The position numbers were made by a program, and so were the translations under genes. From assembly GCA_031397815.1 (NCBI GenBank), contig JANNMJ010000004.1, positions 6,669-70,668 on the forward strand: a stretch of 64,000 nt of DNA, given 5' to 3'. Positions 9,281 to 17,900 of the stretch are shown here, in pieces; positions within the stretch are counted from its first letter, which is position 1; each line of letters starts with the position of its first letter. The notes under the pieces are model-generated. The model did no database searches, was not told where the DNA came from, and saw only the letters and a list, made by a program, of their open reading frames with translations. Source of the stretch: JANNMJ01 sp031397815 (GTDB lineage: Bacteria > Bacteroidota > Bacteroidia > Cytophagales > Hymenobacteraceae).

Positions 9281-9317
9281 GAAATCCCCCCGATGCTGAG
9301 CGCGTCGGGGGGATTTC
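9281..9317 (+). terminator. Rho-independent terminator-like hairpin
   Basis: A perfect 13-bp stem (9281-9293 with 9305-9317, GAAATCCCCCCGA and its complement) with an 11-nt loop is followed by GAGTTTTT on the plus strand. No plus-strand gene was recognised immediately upstream, so what it terminates is unclear. Confidence 0.6.
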
Positions 9318-9481
9318 GAGTTTTTGCGGGTGGGTGAACGGCGATGGGTGTTGACGGTGGGTGGGTATATGCACCGTCAAACTGCGCGTGGCCAGCTCTG
9401 CCCCAGTGTGGGCTCCAACCAGCGAATTACCGCCATCTCGGGGACAGCGCTGGCCACACTGGTAAGGATGCGCCGCTTGGG

Positions 9482-9620
9482 GTGGCGGGTCAAGAGACCC
9501 GCGAATAGCCGACACGGGGCTGGAGCCCCGCGTCAACAACATCCCAATCAATCGTTCAAAATACCCCGAAGGGGTTTCATCCCAGAAGCCCGGGGTTGCC
9601 GAAGGCTACCCCGGGCACAC
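9482..9620 (+). repeat. composite intergenic repeat, copy B
   Basis: Inverted relative to copy A (1140-1285), it has the same order of hairpins: GCGGGTCAAGAGACCCGC, CGGGGCTGGAGCCCCG, ACCCCGAAGGGGT and a CCCGGGG/CCCCGGG pair. The connecting bases have diverged while the stems stay complementary, which suggests selection for RNA or DNA structure, or repeated insertion of one element. Confidence 0.65.
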
Positions 9621-9660
9621 GCCGGGCACACGCCGGGCACACGCCGGGCACACGCCGGGC
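9612..9660. repeat. 11-bp tandem repeat, four copies plus a partial
   Basis: Unit CGGGCACACGC at 9612, 9623, 9634 and 9645, with a degenerate fifth start at 9656. It borders copy B of the composite repeat. The unit is too short and unspaced for a CRISPR. Confidence 0.9.
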
Positions 9661-10111
9661 GTACCCTAGACACTCAACTCCCCATTAAAAAATAAAATCA
9701 AAATCTTCCCCTCATCACTCCAAAACCAACCCTTAACATTAAACTAACACCCATTTTCCCCCAAAATAGCTTTAATTTCAGTGGTAGCACTGATGATTCA
9801 GGGTACCGGAAGCCCGTAGGTTTGTATCGTTGGATTCAGGCAGCAAAACGGCCTCTAGAACTTGTTTTTCAAGCATTGACTTGCTGATTGCCCGGCTTCT
9901 TTGAGGCACGAGGCAGAGGCGACTGGTGGTTATTCCCGCTCAAACGGAAATAAATCACTGTAAAATAAATTATTAGTTTCTCAACTCTCCGGCCATCGGC
10001 TTTCGATGACTGGAGCGGCCCGGGAATGCCCAAATAATACCTGATATACGGAGTAAGCCGAAAATCCGTCCAAAGAGTAGGCACCAAACCGTTCACCCCC
10101 CTCTCACTCAC
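9661..10111. promoter_or_regulatory. upstream region of the RiPP-like locus with a candidate promoter
   Basis: This 450-nt region is more AT-rich than its surroundings and contains no convincing gene (a minus-strand frame at 9869-10111 was rejected). An exact -7 box TAGGTTTG lies at 9817-9824 without a clear -33 TTTG. If used, the leader peptide mRNA would carry an untranslated leader of about 280 nt, unusual beside the near-leaderless genes elsewhere in the window. Confidence 0.35.
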
Positions 10112-10318
10112 ATGTCAGATACCCAAAAATTCCTCACCCAGCTTGCTGGCGACGAATCCGCCCGCAAATCCCTGCAAAACGCCGACGACGAGGCCATCGC
10201 GAAGTACGCCAAGGAGAAGGGCTTCAGCATCGACTCGGGCGAGCTGCAAAAGATGCGGACGAAGCATCAGTCGTCGAGCCACAACACGATGCTCGGCACG
10301 TCTATCGGCTGGAGCTAG
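10112..10318 (+). CDS. Nif11-like leader peptide, candidate RiPP precursor (68 aa)
   Basis: The first 48 residues follow the Nif11 leader pattern: FLTQLAGDESARKSL, then an acidic/Ala turn, IAKYAKEKGFSIDSGELQKM. Such leaders direct modification of an attached core peptide in several bacterial RiPP families. The presumed core is the short polar C-terminus after Lys-Met, RTKHQSSSHNTMLGTSIGWS, containing two His, several Ser/Thr and one Trp. There is no GG cleavage site. A terminator-like hairpin follows 13 nt after the stop, which would let the peptide be made in excess over the enzymes downstream. Whether this core is really modified, and by which enzyme, is inference. Confidence 0.75.
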   Translation: MSDTQKFLTQLAGDESARKSLQNADDEAIAKYAKEKGFSIDSGELQKMRTKHQSSSHNTMLGTSIGWS

Positions 10319-10330
10319 GCTTCCCTTGGG

Positions 10331-10366
10331 AAAACCGGCCGGTGCTTGGCGCCGGTCGGTTTTTTC
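10331..10366 (+). terminator. attenuating terminator between precursor and enzyme genes
   Basis: AAAACCGGCCGGTG pairs with CGCCGGTCGGTTTT across a short loop and is followed by a T run. It lies between the leader peptide gene and the next gene (10407), a common arrangement for excess precursor over enzyme. Confidence 0.75.
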
Positions 10367-10406
10367 ATTGCCGACCGTCGTTTCCTCTTCCCCCCTTCTC
10401 CCGGCC

Positions 10407-11543
10407 ATGTACGCTCTCACTTGTGCGCTCGCGCATCTGCCTCGTCCGCTGATCGATGAGGCGCAGCAAGCTGGTTTGCGGCTATGCGCCGACGCTTGGC
10501 CGGGACCAGCCATCAACTTCTTCGGTTTCGAAACGGTGCTCGGCACCGAAGCCGCTACCGTCGATTTCGCCTGCAACCTCACCGCCGACGGGCTGCGCTA
10601 CGTGGCGCACGCACCGTCTGCCTCCCCTCCCATTCCGGCCGCTTTGGCGCGCCTTGCGCAGGATTGGGCGGCGGCGGGTCAGCACCCGGACCGCGAACGG
10701 GCGGCCGGGAATTTCTGGCTCGAATACGACACCAGTCAGCCCACTCCCCTCGACCCGAGCGCGCCGCCGTCGGTGTTCGTCGCGCTTGATAACCCCGCCG
10801 ATTGGCGCACCCGCTACCGGCAGGATTGGCTCAGCAACGTGCTCCTGCCGGGGCGCATCGCCGAAGCGCAGCGCCGGCCGATTGGGCAGCTACTCAGCCG
10901 CTGCCTGGCGGCTTTACCGCCCGGCGTACAGAAAATACAGGTCGGCATGATGCTGGCGCGCCCCCTGCCCGCCGTGCGGCTGTGCGCCTTCAACCTGACC
11001 GCTGCCGACGTGCTGCCCTACTTGGCAGCCGTGGGCTGGAATGGCCCTGAAGCCGCCGTATCGGCCCTTTTAGACCAGTACGCACCCCTCGCCGATAGCC
11101 TGTGCCTGCATCTGGACATTGGTAGCAGCCTCTTCCCGACCCTCGGGCTGGAGCTGATTTACGAGGCCGCGCACCCGCGGCACTGGCAGCCCGCCGTGAA
11201 CCCGCGCTGGGCGCAATTGCTGGGGCGCCTCACCGCTGCGGGCCTCTGCGAACCGGCCAAAATGGCCGCGCTGCTGGATTTTCCGGCGCAGGTACCCGTC
11301 ACGTTGCCGCTGATTGAGCGCCTGATTGCGGCCGTGCAAAGTCAGCAGAATCCGATGGCCGATGTGCCGCAGGAAGGTATCCTGACGCTCGGGCTGCAAC
11401 ACGTCAAGCTCAAGCTTGACGGCGCAGGGCAGCTCACGGCCAAAGCGTATTTCGGCGGGCAGCTCGACCCCGACAACCTCTCGGAGACGATGGCCGCGCA
11501 CGCGGCTCCGGAAACCTTCGCCCTTCAAACCGCCACCCGATGA
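10407..11543 (+). CDS. unrecognised protein of the RiPP-like locus (378 aa)
   Basis: The ATG at 10407 (MYALTCALAHLPRPLIDEAQ) was chosen because the longer frame to 10143 runs through the precursor gene and terminator. No signal peptide or membrane segment is visible. Recognisable stretches are FWLEYDT near residue 112, HLDIGSSLFPTLGLELIYE near 235-255 and a C-terminal VKLKLDGAGQLTAKAYFG. I do not recognise the family; the alternating strand/helix pattern could fit a soluble enzyme or a substrate-binding partner. Its stop overlaps the next start by 4 nt (ATGA), so it is coupled to the cyclase-like/dioxygenase fusion and probably works with it. Confidence 0.8.
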   Translation: MYALTCALAHLPRPLIDEAQQAGLRLCADAWPGPAINFFGFETVLGTEAATVDFACNLTADGLRYVAHAPSASPPIPAALARLAQDWAAAGQHPDRERAAGNFWLEYDTSQPTPLDPSAPPSVFVALDNPADWRTRYRQDWLSNVLLPGRIAEAQRRPIGQLLSRCLAALPPGVQKIQVGMMLARPLPAVRLCAFNLTAADVLPYLAAVGWNGPEAAVSALLDQYAPLADSLCLHLDIGSSLFPTLGLELIYEAAHPRHWQPAVNPRWAQLLGRLTAAGLCEPAKMAALLDFPAQVPVTLPLIERLIAAVQSQQNPMADVPQEGILTLGLQHVKLKLDGAGQLTAKAYFGGQLDPDNLSETMAAHAAPETFALQTATR

Positions 11544-13564
11544 CCCTCGGAACCGCCGTGGCCGTAGAGGCCGCAGAGCCAGCCGCACAGGCCCAAGCAG
11601 TGGCCCACGCAACGGCGGCCGACCGCGTCGGTAGCGCCGAAGCGCTCGCGCTCGCGTACCTCGCCGGGAAGCAGGATGCGCTGGGGCGCTGGACCGATTT
11701 CTTCACCCCCGCCGGAAGCAGCGACGAGTGGGTAACGGGTTTCGTGGCGACCCAATTGGCGCAAACCGGCCTTCCGGACGGCCTGACGATGGCGCGCCGC
11801 GCGTGGCAGCACCTCGAAGGCGCCCGCCCCACGGATTCGGGCTGGGGCTACGCCGAGCAAGTGCCCATCGACGCCGACTCTACGGCGTGGGTGGTGCAGC
11901 TTGCTACGGCGCTGGGCGTGTCCGAAACCGATGTCCTGACGCGGGCCAAGGCATATCTGGCCGCCGCCGTGCGCCCGAACGGCGTGATTACGTATCCGGA
12001 AGCCGACCCGATTCGGCAGTTTCTCGGTCTTTCCGACCGTGTTTCCTTCGCTGGTTGGCAGCTCCCGCACCTGTGCGTGGCAGCGCCGCTCGGCGAACAT
12101 CCCGCCTTCCGCGAGCGCATCGTTCGCACCCTCGAAACGACCCAGCGCGCCGATGGAGCTTGGGCGGCTTATTGGTGGTTCGATGACCTCTACGCAACCG
12201 CTTTTGCCGCCGAAGCTCTCGCCGCCGTGCCTACTGCGGCGGCCACGGGCGCCCTTGACCGAGCAGTTCAGTGGGGGTACGCGCAGTGGCTGACCGATGA
12301 CCGTACGAACGCGTTTCGGGTGGCCCTTTTCCTGCGATTGCTGGTCGCCGGGCAACATCCGGCTGCTTCTGAGTGCGCCGAAACCTTGCTGGATTTACAG
12401 CAGGAAACAGGCCGCTGGCGGGCTGGTGCGCGCCTCCGTATCCCCCGTCCGGATGACGAGCACCCCGTCCCCCAAGACGCCGCAGAGTGGAACCGCTGGT
12501 TCGGCTCCACGCTGTCCGCCGATGCCGACGAAGACGCGATTATGGCCGCCACGTTCGGCATCTTCTCCCTCGACCAAGCCAGCGTGTTCACCACGGCGCT
12601 TGCGGTCGGCGCGTTGGCGCGGTATGCGCGGCATTCGGGGCCACTTACCCCCCCGCTTGCGGTAGAAAAGGCCGATTACAGGGTTTCTGCCGCCGACCGC
12701 GCCCATTTCGCTCAGGAAGGGTTCGTGCTGCTGCGCGACGTCTTTTCGCCGGAAATCATTGAAGCGGTTGAGCCGGTGATTAGCCGGGCGGTTTACGCGC
12801 TGAATGTCGCCGACAGTGCCGATACGAGTCAGGCCGACCAAAAGGCGTTTCTGCGCAGTACGGGCATTTGGGAAGCGGATGCCGAAGCGCGGGCGTTCAT
12901 CCTATCGCCGAAGCTCGCCGCTATTGCCGGGCAGCTCCTCGGCACCCCGCAGGTGCGGCTTTTTCACGACCAAGCGTTTTACAAGCAGCACGGCCAAGGC
13001 GCCACCCCGTGGCATCAGGACCGCTACTATTGGCCCCTCGCCACCGACCGTGTCCTCACGCTCTGGATTCCATTGGTGCCGATTGACGACGCCATCGGGC
13101 CGCTGCGGTTCCTGAATGGCACCCACCGGCTCGGCAGTCTCGGCAACCTCCACGAAATCAGCCAGTCCCCTGAAAAGCTGGACGCGTTTCTCGCGCAGCA
13201 CCACACCCGCGTCAGCACCGTACCGCCCCTCGCCCCCGGCGATATCACCGCCCACTGGGGCTGGACGGTCCACGGCGCCGCGCCCAACACGAGCGACCGC
13301 ACCCGCAAGGTGCTCACCATCGTGTTCTACGCCGAAGGCACCACCCTCCAAACCTCCCCGGCCGACGCGGGCGCCGACGCCTTCGACCAACAAGCCGCCT
13401 ATATCCGTCGCCTCGATCAACAACGCTGGTTCCCCGGCCGCTCCGACGGCGATAAGGCCAGCAGCCGCTTTACGCCCCTTTTCGACGCGTATCGCTCCCC
13501 CCTACTCAGATTCCCCGCCCCCTTGGGGGCGGGGTGGGGAGTGCGGTTACGGCACGACGGCTGA
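11540..13564 (+). CDS. fusion: terpene-cyclase-type alpha/alpha-barrel + PhyH-like Fe(II)/2OG dioxygenase
   Basis: 674 residues. Residues about 20-370 show prenyltransferase/squalene-cyclase-type repeats (DSGWGYAEQVPIDADSTAWV, TTQRADGAWAAYWWFDDLYA). Residues about 385-625 form a phytanoyl-CoA dioxygenase-like domain: DRAHFAQEGFVLLRDVF at its start, metal ligands His492-x-Asp494 in PWHQDRYYW, distal His578 in VHGAAPN, and a nearby Arg (587 or 589) that could bind 2-oxoglutarate. The Asp of the classic cyclase DxDD motif is not evident, so the barrel may bind a peptide or lipid rather than cyclise a terpene. The fusion implies an oxidation delivered to a bound substrate; beta-hydroxylation of a peptide is a reasonable guess. 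The last codons overlap a GC-rich CCCCGCCCCC hairpin that recurs after the next small gene. Confidence 0.88.
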   Translation: MTLGTAVAVEAAEPAAQAQAVAHATAADRVGSAEALALAYLAGKQDALGRWTDFFTPAGSSDEWVTGFVATQLAQTGLPDGLTMARRAWQHLEGARPTDSGWGYAEQVPIDADSTAWVVQLATALGVSETDVLTRAKAYLAAAVRPNGVITYPEADPIRQFLGLSDRVSFAGWQLPHLCVAAPLGEHPAFRERIVRTLETTQRADGAWAAYWWFDDLYATAFAAEALAAVPTAAATGALDRAVQWGYAQWLTDDRTNAFRVALFLRLLVAGQHPAASECAETLLDLQQETGRWRAGARLRIPRPDDEHPVPQDAAEWNRWFGSTLSADADEDAIMAATFGIFSLDQASVFTTALAVGALARYARHSGPLTPPLAVEKADYRVSAADRAHFAQEGFVLLRDVFSPEIIEAVEPVISRAVYALNVADSADTSQADQKAFLRSTGIWEADAEARAFILSPKLAAIAGQLLGTPQVRLFHDQAFYKQHGQGATPWHQDRYYWPLATDRVLTLWIPLVPIDDAIGPLRFLNGTHRLGSLGNLHEISQSPEKLDAFLAQHHTRVSTVPPLAPGDITAHWGWTVHGAAPNTSDRTRKVLTIVFYAEGTTLQTSPADAGADAFDQQAAYIRRLDQQRWFPGRSDGDKASSRFTPLFDAYRSPLLRFPAPLGAGWGVRLRHDG

Positions 13565-13645
13565 GCAACGACCCACCTCGCCCGCACCCCAAATCGCTAA
13601 CATTCGCAATGAATCGACCTAAAAATTGCGAAACTTATCAATGTC

Positions 13646-13918
13646 ATGCATGACATCGGCAAATACCACCATGACAACGGGGGTGTCATTGAATACATTG
13701 ACGATGTTGTGCATGACATCGGCCCTGTCGTGCATGACAACGGCCCTGTAACGCATGACAACGGCCCTGTTGCGCATGACAACGGCCCTTCCACGATTGG
13801 AACCGGCGGTTCCGTCGTGAGCCACGGCGTGGCGGTGCTTAGCCGCTTTGCTCAACCGCCTTCCCCACCCCGCCCCTTCGGGGCACCCCTCCCCCAAGGG
13901 GGCGGGGAGTTTTTGTAG
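13646..13918 (+). CDS. His-Asp heptad-repeat peptide, candidate modified peptide
   Basis: A 90-codon frame begins MHDIGKYHHDNGG. From residue 22 it has four 7-residue units of the form V-x-H-D-(N/I)-G-P. The Val codons opening successive units differ only in the third base (GTT, GTC, GTA, GTT) while H, D, G and P codons are constant, which favours translation in this frame. Every His of the first 45 residues belongs to an HD pair. The C-terminal half (after residue 50) reads through a GC-rich hairpin and may not be functional. The start is uncertain: the open frame extends to 13613 without another ATG, and a 14-codon frame begins at 13609. It resembles the His/Asp tail of the large protein at 14957-18997 and may be a second substrate of the same maturase. 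Confidence 0.5.
   Translation: MHDIGKYHHDNGGVIEYIDDVVHDIGPVVHDNGPVTHDNGPVAHDNGPSTIGTGGSVVSHGVAVLSRFAQPPSPPRPFGAPLPQGGGEFL
13866..13912. repeat. GC-rich double hairpin, possible terminator
   Basis: CCCCGCCCCTTCGGGG and CCCCCAAGGGGG pairs stand side by side and run into a T-rich end (TTTTTG) on the plus strand. A close relative, CCCCGCCCCCTTGGGGGCGG, lies at 13517-13536 in the 3' end of the preceding gene. It is probably a dispersed host repeat that can also act as terminator. Confidence 0.5.
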
Positions 13919-13957
13919 TACTGATTTTCCCTCACCCCCACTTTCCACGCGAATCCG

Positions 13958-14887
13958 ATGGCCGTCAACCTTCTCTCCTGGAACATTTTCAATTTCAGCG
14001 CAAAAAAAGGCAAGGACTTATTTTACAACTACGTCTCGGCCGTTTACACAAAATTCGACGCCAGTTTTCTTGGTCTGATTGAAGTCGTTTCTTTTATGGG
14101 CGATTCGTTCGGGGATGAGATTGGCGGGCGGGTGAATTACATCAATGACCCCGTTCGGTATCAGGATTCGGACCAGTACGTGGGGCATTCGGAGCAGTAC
14201 GTGGCGATTTGGTCGACGAATAGCTTCACGCATACTGCCACTATTGACAACTTCGCGAGTATCTCGCTGGAGTTTCCGAACAGCTCGCAGCGCCCGCCGT
14301 GCCTGTATATCATGGATATGAAGGTCGGGAGCAAGACGATGGCGAGCGTGCCGGTGGGAGTTTATCACGCGCCGGGGCCGCAGAACGGCGCCCCGTTCGT
14401 GGCGAGTGGCTGCAACAACATCGCCGCAATTCCGCAGATTAAAGCCGCGACGAACGGCATCGTGATGGGTGATTTTAATATCGACCCTTCCGACCCCACA
14501 AGCGGGTACGGCAAATCGGCCTTCGGCAATCTGGTGGGGCTGGGATATGGGATGAAGCTGGCCAATCAGGCGACCTCGCTCAAAGCCGCCACGGCGACCG
14601 TGAGCACCCTCAACGACTGCTTATCGTCGCAGTACGACAACTTTTTTGTGAAAATGGCGGGCTGCACCGCCGTCGGGCTGCTCGCCGACCTTATTACTCC
14701 CGCCGTGAACGCCACCGGCAACACCGCTTACGACGCCAATTACGCCCACGCGCTCGGGGCTTGGGATGCGTGCAAGCAGGGGCTTACGCCCGGTACGGTC
14801 ATCACTTATACCACCCTTCAGGCGGCTTTTATCGCCTACCGGCGGTCGGTTTCCGACCATCTGCCCATCCTGCTTTCGCTTAGCTAA
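13958..14887 (+). CDS. endonuclease/exonuclease/phosphatase (DNase I-fold) family protein
   Basis: 309 residues with the family signature residues in order: SWNIFNF (Trp8-Asn9), Glu42 in GLIEVV, a His in VYHAPGP near 134, GDFN with Asp172 and Asn174, and SDHLP with Asp300/His301. These are metal and catalytic residues of the Mg-dependent EEP phosphohydrolases, which cleave nucleic acids, phospholipids or inositol phosphates. There is no signal peptide, so it should act in the cytoplasm unless exported another way. It lies directly before the large His-x-Asp protein on the same strand, 69 nt apart; its role in the locus is unknown. Confidence 0.85.
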   Translation: MAVNLLSWNIFNFSAKKGKDLFYNYVSAVYTKFDASFLGLIEVVSFMGDSFGDEIGGRVNYINDPVRYQDSDQYVGHSEQYVAIWSTNSFTHTATIDNFASISLEFPNSSQRPPCLYIMDMKVGSKTMASVPVGVYHAPGPQNGAPFVASGCNNIAAIPQIKAATNGIVMGDFNIDPSDPTSGYGKSAFGNLVGLGYGMKLANQATSLKAATATVSTLNDCLSSQYDNFFVKMAGCTAVGLLADLITPAVNATGNTAYDANYAHALGAWDACKQGLTPGTVITYTTLQAAFIAYRRSVSDHLPILLSLS

Positions 14888-14956
14888 TTCTGCCTTTTCG
14901 CTCAGCTATCCATCAGCTAATCATCGGCTAACCATCAGCTAACCCCGCTCCGCCGT

Positions 14957-17900
14957 ATGCTCCCGCAAGACCTTCAGGCGATTGTCGCCAAAGAATTTAA
15001 TACTACTGCTGCCACGCTGACCGTCAACCCGGCTGATTTCGGGAGCAGCAGCACGGCCATTGCCGCGTTCCTGACGAACAGCGTCGGCATCGCGCAGCTC
15101 GCGCTCACGAGCGTGCAGCAGCTTACCGCCCCCGACGGCAGCTTTATGTTTCAGGGGACGGCGAGCGGCATCCCCGATAGCCTGTCGGGCACCGCCACCA
15201 TGGCCACGGTCATTTATTCGCTGCTGAACGCGGAGCCGACGCTGGTGCTCGCGTTTCAGATTCCGGCCCCGACCACGACCGGGTTCGCTACGTTCTTCCC
15301 GAAAGTAGCCGGTACGTCCCTCGGTGATTTTCAAATCACGGCGCCCCCGACCGCGCAGTTCATCTTCTCGTCGTATGACCACACCGAGACGACGTTGGTC
15401 GCGGGGCAGTCGTTGGCGCTGATTACGGGCTTAAATTTCTACGGACCGGTGCTACCGGGGGGCAGCTCCCTGCAAATCGTGGATTTGCTGTTTGGGCAGT
15501 TCCTGACTACCAACGCCATCGGGCCGGTGCAAAACCAGACCTACGGCCCCACGATGGCGCTGACGCTGGCGATGCCCGCCTCATTGGACAAGTTTTTCAC
15601 GAGCCTGTCGCTCCCCGTCACGCTCTCCTTGGTGAGTGATTTTGCGCCCGACGGCAGCAGCTACAAGGCGGGCATTATGGCGGCGGTGAGCTTCAGTCTG
15701 GGGAGCCAGAGCGGGCTGACGATTTCGTCGCTCCTCCCGACGAACGGGCAGCCGTGGACCACCATCACCGGCGAGTTCACGAACGTAACCCTCCCCGGCC
15801 CCGCCGAGCTGGCGCGCTGGATTGGCGGCACCGGCAACGACCTGACCACCCTCATCCCGCCGGACCTCAACACCGGCCTGAACATCAACAGCGTCTCGAT
15901 TTCCATCACCAATACCGTCCCGCCGACGCTGGCGGCCGTGTCGTTGGGGGTGAGTACGGCGACGGGAGCCGGGTGGAACGTGATTCCCGGCGTGCTCAAT
16001 ATCAGCGACGTGGGGGCTGAATTGAACATCTACACCCCGTTCAACAGCGCCACCCGCAAGGCGACGCTGCTGCTCAGCGGGTCGGCCAATTTCCCGTCTG
16101 CCCAGCCCATCGTGACGTTCGAGGTGGGCGCGACGCTGCCGCGCGGGTTCATCGCGGTGACGCAATCGCCGACGACGCCGGTCAACCTCATCGATTTGGC
16201 GGGGTATTTTATTCCGGCCGTGAAGAGTGTGGCGGAAGTGGCGACGTTCACGCTGACCAACCTCCAGCTCAGCGCCGATACTACCACCTCGCCGGTGCAG
16301 TACGGCGTGGGCGGGACGGTGACGGGCAGCTTCGCGTTCAATTTCGGCGGCGCCGAGAGCGTGGCGGTGGCGTCGCTGTCGTTTCAGCTCGGGAATAATG
16401 GTCCGAGTAACACGATGGCGGGGCAGCTTTCGGGCACGGCGGCGTTTCTGGGCTTCAACCTGCTGGCGAACTACGATTTGTCGGGGAGCTTCCTGATTGA
16501 CTCGCGGATTCCGAATATGACCATCGACCTCGCGTCCGTCACCAGTCGGCTGGTGGGCGATACGTCGATGAACGCGTTTACGTGGCTCCCGACGTTCAAC
16601 TTCTCGCAGACCGAGTTTCTGATTAAGCACGACTCCACGGGGAGCACGATGCTCTCGCTGCGGACCGACCTGCAAGTGAATGCCCTGCCCACGCTGGCGC
16701 TGTTCTTCGTGGTGCAGCGCGACCAAGGCAAGTGGGGCTTTGCGGCGGGTATCGACCTGCCGCTCAACGGCATTTCCGAGTTTCCGGGGCTGAGCGGGCT
16801 GAAGCCGTTCGACGATGTGTTCAAGCTCACCGGTCTCGGGATGGTCATCTCGACGATGAGCCTCGCGGGGTACCAGTTCCCCGGCTCCGAGAACTTCACC
16901 GACCCGACGCTCAACACCAAGAGCCTCACGATTCCGAAGGCGGTGCCCGGCATTCAGGCGGGCCTTTACGCCTTCGCCACGGCGGACCTGAGCCTGAATC
17001 AGAACACCCAGATGATGCAGTCGTTCCTGAACATCGACGCGCAGATTGGGGTGAGCCTGTTCCTCGGGGCCAACCCGACGCAGAACGCCCAGCTCACGGT
17101 GTACCTGCCGCTCGTCAATATCGAAGACAACATCGTGTTTTCGGGGAGCTTCGGCGGCGGCATCATTCAGGGTGAGCTGATGCTGTTCCTCACCGGCAGC
17201 CTCACCATCAGCGGCCTCGGCAGCCTGACGAATAATCAGGATTTAATCTTCGCGACGACCCTCGCCATCGTCGAGAACGGCGCGTTTGTGTCGGGCACGA
17301 TGCAGGGCGTGCTCAACTTCGACGTCATCAAGCTCGAAAATCTGGCGCTCGAAATCGGCATCAGCTTCGAGGGGATTCCGAGTCTCGGCGTCGCCTGCAC
17401 GATTTACGCGCCGAGCGTGAACAACTTCAACAGCTCGGTCGCGATTTTCGTCGATACCAGCGCCCCGCAGAAGAGTATGGTGGCCGGTTCGGTGAGCGAC
17501 ACCAACCTCGCCGACCTGATGCAGGCCACTATCGGCCAGCTCGTCACGATTCCGCCGGAGTTCGCGACCGTGCTCGGGCAGGTCTCCGTGCAGGGCGACC
17601 CGACGCAGAGCTTCACCGTCCCCGCGACGCTCGCCACGAGCCTCGATAACCAAGATATGGCGGCCGTTGGCGCCGCGTTTGCCGCGCAAGGGCACCCGAT
17701 TCCGTCGGGGCAGCAGCAGGTGCATCTGGTAGTGAGCACGCCGGGGCAGAGCTGGTACCTCACGACGTTCGCGAGCGGCTCGGTGATTCAGCATTACGAG
17801 CTGACTCTGGCGGGGTCGGTGATTAATGTCGGGTATGAGGCGCAGTTCTATCTGGCGCCCGCCAACACGATGATTGGCACGCTGACCTTCCCGCAGGGCT

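Noticed and set aside
9612..9660. possible CRISPR array
   Set aside because: Units are 11 bp and directly contiguous with no spacers; a simple tandem repeat.
9869..10111. 80-aa minus-strand ORF upstream of the Nif11 peptide
   Set aside because: No recognisable domain, no terminator or promoter on that strand, and it lies in the probable upstream region of the locus.
13619..13948. minus-strand ORF with VVM/HDR repeats
   Set aside because: Third-base changes that are silent for Val on the plus strand would be amino-acid changes here, so the plus frame is preferred.
15581..16726. 381-aa minus-strand ORF
   Set aside because: Antisense of the giant beta-rich protein; rich in Arg/His with no domain.
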